From Trinickia mobilis (GTDB lineage Bacteria > Pseudomonadota > Gammaproteobacteria > Burkholderiales > Burkholderiaceae), in contig NZ_JAFLRF010000002.1 in the NCBI RefSeq assembly GCF_017315705.1, positions 372,001 to 436,000 of the forward strand: a DNA stretch of 64,000 bases, read 5' to 3'. This document shows, piece by piece, positions 60,881-64,000 of the stretch. Every line of letters starts with the position of its first letter. Position 1 is the first letter of the stretch. Both the position numbers and the translations under genes were made by a program. The notes below the pieces were generated by a model that saw only the letters and a list, made by a program, of their open reading frames with translations, had not been told where the DNA came from and made no database searches.

Positions 60881-62584
60881 TCAATGTGTTCCTGTCAGGG
60901 GTAATCCGAGCCGTTGTATCCGCTCTTGTCAACACCGCACGGCGCGATGTGTGAACGTTCGTTGCCGAGCGCATTTCGCTACTCACGGCAATTGTGCGTG
61001 ACGTGGTTGGCGTCCTGTCGCCCACGTTGAGGAAGGCCACCGCGTCGCGTAGGTCCTGGGCCTGCTGCGCCATCGCCTGGGCAGCGGTTGAGGCTTCCTC
61101 GACCAGGGAGGCATTCTGCTGGGTTACCTCGTCCATTTGACTTACCGCTCGGCTCACCTGCTCAATCCTGGTGCTCTGCTCTTCCGATGCCGATGAGATT
61201 TCGCCCATGATGTCGGTCACATGCTTGACCGATTCGACGATTTCGCTGATGGTGCTGCCCGCTTCCTCGACAAGCTTCGAGCCAGTGTCCACTCGTTCGA
61301 CCGAATCGCAGATCAGGTCTTTGATTTCTTTTGCAGCAGCAGCGCAGCGCTGCGCTGCGCGAGCGTACGAACTTCACCGGCCACGACCGCAAACCCGCGA
61401 CCCTGTGTACCGGCGCGAGCCGCCTCGACCGCTGCATTGAGGGCGAGGATGTTGGTCTGAAAGGCAATCCCTTCGATCACAGCGATGATCTCGGACATTT
61501 TTGCGGAGCTTGTGGAGATCTCGCGCATCGTTTCGACTACTCGTCCAACCACTTCGCCGCCGCGCTGCGCGACTCCCGAGGCCGTGCGAGCGAGTGTTGC
61601 CGCTTGCTTCGCATTGTCCGTGTTATGACGGACCGCAGCAGTCAGTTCTTCCATGCTCGAGGCGGTTTCTTCCAGGGATGCCGCCTGTTCCTCCGTACGG
61701 CTCGACAAATCCAGAGTGCCTTGAGCAATCTGAGCGCTCGCCGTCGCCACACCTTCAGCGTTCTCGCGTACTTCCGACACCACCTGCAACAGAGCATCGC
61801 GCATCGCCTTCAGCGATGCCATTAGACTACTCGTGTCGCCGGGCCGAAGGTTGATGCTCACGCTGAGATCGCCGGCTGCCACGCTTCTGGCCAGGTCGGC
61901 GGCTGTCCCTGGCTCGGTTCCCAACTGCCGTGTCAGGCTTCGCGACATCCAGATGCCGAGTCCCAAGCCTACCGAGGCAGACAAGACCACCAACGCAAGC
62001 ATCAATTCGCGACTTTCTTCGTACACCCTGTCATTTGCTTCGGCCGTGTTTTGCGCGACGCTCCGTTTCACTTCAACCAGTGTGTTCATGAGGCTCAAGG
62101 TCCTGAAACCCTTTTGGTGGTATTCGCCTAATAGATATTCGGTCACGGCACTTCGATCCTGTGACCCAGAGGCGACAATCCTGCCCTTCATTTCGTTGAA
62201 GGCTTGCATGTATTCCTGCCAGCTCTGATCAAGATCGGCGAAGGCAGCCTTTCCCTTCTCGGTATAGAGGAGGGGGTGCACTTGGTTAAGGTGGTCGCGC
62301 GCTGAGGCCAGGGCCTGTTCGGCTTCGCCCAGGGATTCAGTTTGCTGCTCGGCGGTGGAAACCAGAATGGCGTTGCGTAAATATGTACCCGCTTTCAGTA
62401 CGTCGGTGTTCGCCTCCTGTATTAAGTTAAGCCCCACGAGGTCCAACCGATAGGTCCTATCTGCGTTTGCGCTAATCTGGGCCATGTCGTGAAGACCTAC
62501 CCCGCTGACGATGGCGCTGATGCTGGATATCAGGATAAAGGCGCTGACTAGTTTGACGCCGAGTCTCATATTGCCGAAATTCAT
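60840..62584 (-). pseudogene. Methyl-accepting chemotaxis protein, frameshifted at a GCT tract
   Basis: Two frames together make a full chemoreceptor. The first (62584 to about 61340) has a membrane helix at about 10-30, a four-helix periplasmic sensor (about 35-190), a second helix at about 195-215, HAMP, and the signalling domain through [27 protein letters not shown] and LAQRSAA. The second resumes with AAKEIKDLI and runs to NWQEV at 60840. The break lies in GCGCTGCTGCTGCAAAAG (about 61330-61350), an excess of two bases or lack of one in a repeat. Either slippage mutation, phase variation, or error. Confidence 0.88.
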
Positions 62585-62599
62585 AGTTTGCTCTATCAA

Positions 62600-63236
62600 G
62601 CTGAGAGAGCCAGCACTGAGAAATAGATGCAGCGGCGCTGGAGTGGCTGCGACAGCAGGCTATGTTCTTTGACCCCGGCGCTAACTAGTGCAACGCCCTC
62701 GGCTGGCTCCTGTCAGAATTCGAGCCAGTTTTCAGAGGCGTCTGCTGTGACGACGCTCGCCGTTCTCCTTGTCGCGTTAGCGAGGAGCTTAGAGTCGCGA
62801 ATAGGTATCTCTTCCGGTTCAGGGTCATTCACGTCATTTGGTCTCAGTCTTGTCGATGAGGTATGTCCGTCAGTCCACTTACCCCTTTAGGGGGCTGGCT
62901 AATCTGAATTTGGTCGTGCTGCTATGGCATCCGGCAGCGAGCCACATTTATGATCGAATGCTCATGGATGATATATTGGTCAATAATGGCGGCAACAAAC
63001 TGTTGCGAGGGTGAGGCGTCGACGCCGTTGTTTGCAACCGACAACTGTACGAATGGCATACAGAGTCTGGATCAAGAGAATCGCGTAGAAGTAGCATTCA
63101 GGGTGTTTTGGCCGCGGGTATTTGTCATCGTTTTGTGACATTTCTAGCAAGTGCTTAGCTAGCTAGTGTCGCCACGTTGGACTAAACCGGCTCAACGGCG
63201 ATCGGAACTGCACTACCTTTTTCCGGGGAAAGTCAA
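62600..63236. other. Intergenic region between chemoreceptor and GlxA-type gene
   Basis: About 640 bp without a supported gene. ACCCCTTTAGGGGG at about 62880 is a small palindrome. The right half (62950-63180) is AT-rich and probably contains promoters for the divergent genes. Confidence 0.4.
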
Positions 63237-64000
63237 ATGGAGTGCTTTGCTGAATTCCATGGAATGCCGGTTATGCCGAATACGCACGCGACAAAGCGAA
63301 TCGGCATAGCGCTGTTCGACCGCTTTGCGTTGCTGGGCGCGGCCACGATCGCGGAAGTCTTCCACTCGGCAAACGCCCTCGCCGCCTCGGCGGAGCAGAG
63401 TGGCGAACGTTACGAAGTCTGTCTCTTGTCCGCGGCTGGCGGCAGAATCGCAAGTTCGTCGTCCATGTTCGTGTGGACCGACAGCGTTGAATCGCAGCGC
63501 AATGCGGACAACTTCCACGCCCTGTTCATCGTCGGCGGGACCGGCGCGGCCGACGCCTTGCGCGACGGGCGCTTGACCATCTGGCTGCGTCGCGCTTATT
63601 CCCGCTCGGAGCTTATATTCCCGATCGCTGAGGGCCGCCTGCTTCTCGAAGTGGTCGGATCCGACCAAGCTACCGACGGACGAGGTTACGGCGGACGCCT
63701 CGCAGACTCGTTGCGAAGCTCGACCGGATCAGCACACGTTCCCGAACCGGCTGAAGCTTTGCGTCTCGCGCTGTCGGTCGTCCAGGCGGATCTCGGCGAT
63801 GAAACGGCCCGTCAGATCTCCAATTGGATCGCACCGCGGGCAGAGACGCCGTTCAACTCGATCGTGCGCAAGAATGCTTCAGTTTGTGTCAGTGAAAAGA
63901 TCCAGGAATCGGCCCGCTGGCTCGAGGCGAACGGCGATCAGCCCGTCGCCATCGACAGCGCCGCCCAGATTGCTGCCATGAGCGAGCGAAACTTTCTGCG
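63237..64000 (+). CDS. GlxA-type regulator (DJ-1/PfpI plus AraC HTH), 3' truncated by window edge
   Basis: The frame from ATG 63237 is open to the right edge. The N-terminal domain has RIGIALFDRFALLGAATIAEVFHSAN and HALFIVGGTGAADAL, a class I glutamine amidotransferase/DJ-1-like fold. The beginning of an AraC-type HTH (SEKIQESARWLEAN, then IAAMSERNFLR) appears at the end. A GGGGAAAG ribosome site precedes the start. The ligand and target genes are not visible. About 254 residues are encoded in the window. Confidence 0.9.
   Translation, partial: MECFAEFHGMPVMPNTHATKRIGIALFDRFALLGAATIAEVFHSANALAASAEQSGERYEVCLLSAAGGRIASSSSMFVWTDSVESQRNADNFHALFIVGGTGAADALRDGRLTIWLRRAYSRSELIFPIAEGRLLLEVVGSDQATDGRGYGGRLADSLRSSTGSAHVPEPAEALRLALSVVQADLGDETARQISNWIAPRAETPFNSIVRKNASVCVSEKIQESARWLEANGDQPVAIDSAAQIAAMSERNFL

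Noticed and set aside
1-64000. CRISPR arrays, tRNA or rRNA genes
   Set aside because: No regularly spaced identical repeats with unique spacers, and no cloverleaf-like or rRNA sequence was noticed in reading. The iterons are too irregular in spacing to be a CRISPR array.

Overview
The window is GC-rich proteobacterial DNA with dense genes, frequent ATGA/TGATG stop-start overlaps and several TTG starts. Gene content (hopanoid hpn genes, kbl-tdh, phasin and PhaB, a ParAB/RepA replicon with TTTATGCGCATAAA centromere sites) points to Burkholderia sensu lato (Burkholderiaceae, Betaproteobacteria). The replication block at 31.6-40 kb suggests the origin region of a secondary chromosome or megaplasmid.

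Left part (1-19.4 kb): a truncated GGDEF/EAL protein, then a nearly complete hopanoid locus in five transcription blocks: hpnA; hpnC-hpnB; ispH-hpnH; hpnM divergent from hpnN-mlaA; and hpnD-hpnE-shc-hpnG. Isoprenoid supply (IspH), squalene synthesis (HpnC/D/E), cyclisation (Shc), side-chain addition (HpnH, HpnG) and lipid traffic (HpnM, HpnN, MlaA paralogue) lie side by side. HpnC has lost its first aspartate-rich motif.

19.5-26.2 kb: a CheY-CheC-diguanylate cyclase operon divergent from a hybrid sensor kinase, a stress-protein-like gene and an FMN reductase. 26.2-30.9 kb: a decayed buf operon (MNIO enzyme BufB, BufC, DoxX, ECF sigma, zinc-finger anti-sigma). Its precursor gene bufA has lost its 5' half and doxX is frameshifted. 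A gluconate-permease pseudogene and an arsC without a normal start follow.

30.9-40.3 kb: replication and partition. There are three parS sites, parA-parB, a convergent repA, about 2 kb of same-oriented iterons (CCCG-N-AAA-N2-CTCACC), a KfrA-like protein with an added zinc ribbon, and a tyrosine-recombinase homologue that lacks nearly all catalytic residues. Copies of the same iteron lie between kfrA and the recombinase and in two intergenic regions 7-10 kb away.

40.5-46.4 kb: XRE-cupin regulator divergent from kbl-tdh, then VOC, YceI, TetR and SnoaL-like genes. 46.4-51.9 kb is accessory DNA with an exported protein, unknown proteins, a PIN-like nuclease and a membrane coiled-coil protein. 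51.9-58.5 kb holds polyhydroxyalkanoate functions (phasin, PhaB, RHH regulator, frameshifted PHB depolymerase) and a two-domain SagB-type dehydrogenase. 58.5-64 kb has three very small genes (two are tandem paralogous membrane peptides), a chemoreceptor with a frameshift in a GCT tract, and the start of a GlxA/AraC-type regulator. A palindromic intergenic repeat with a 39-nt core occurs three times.
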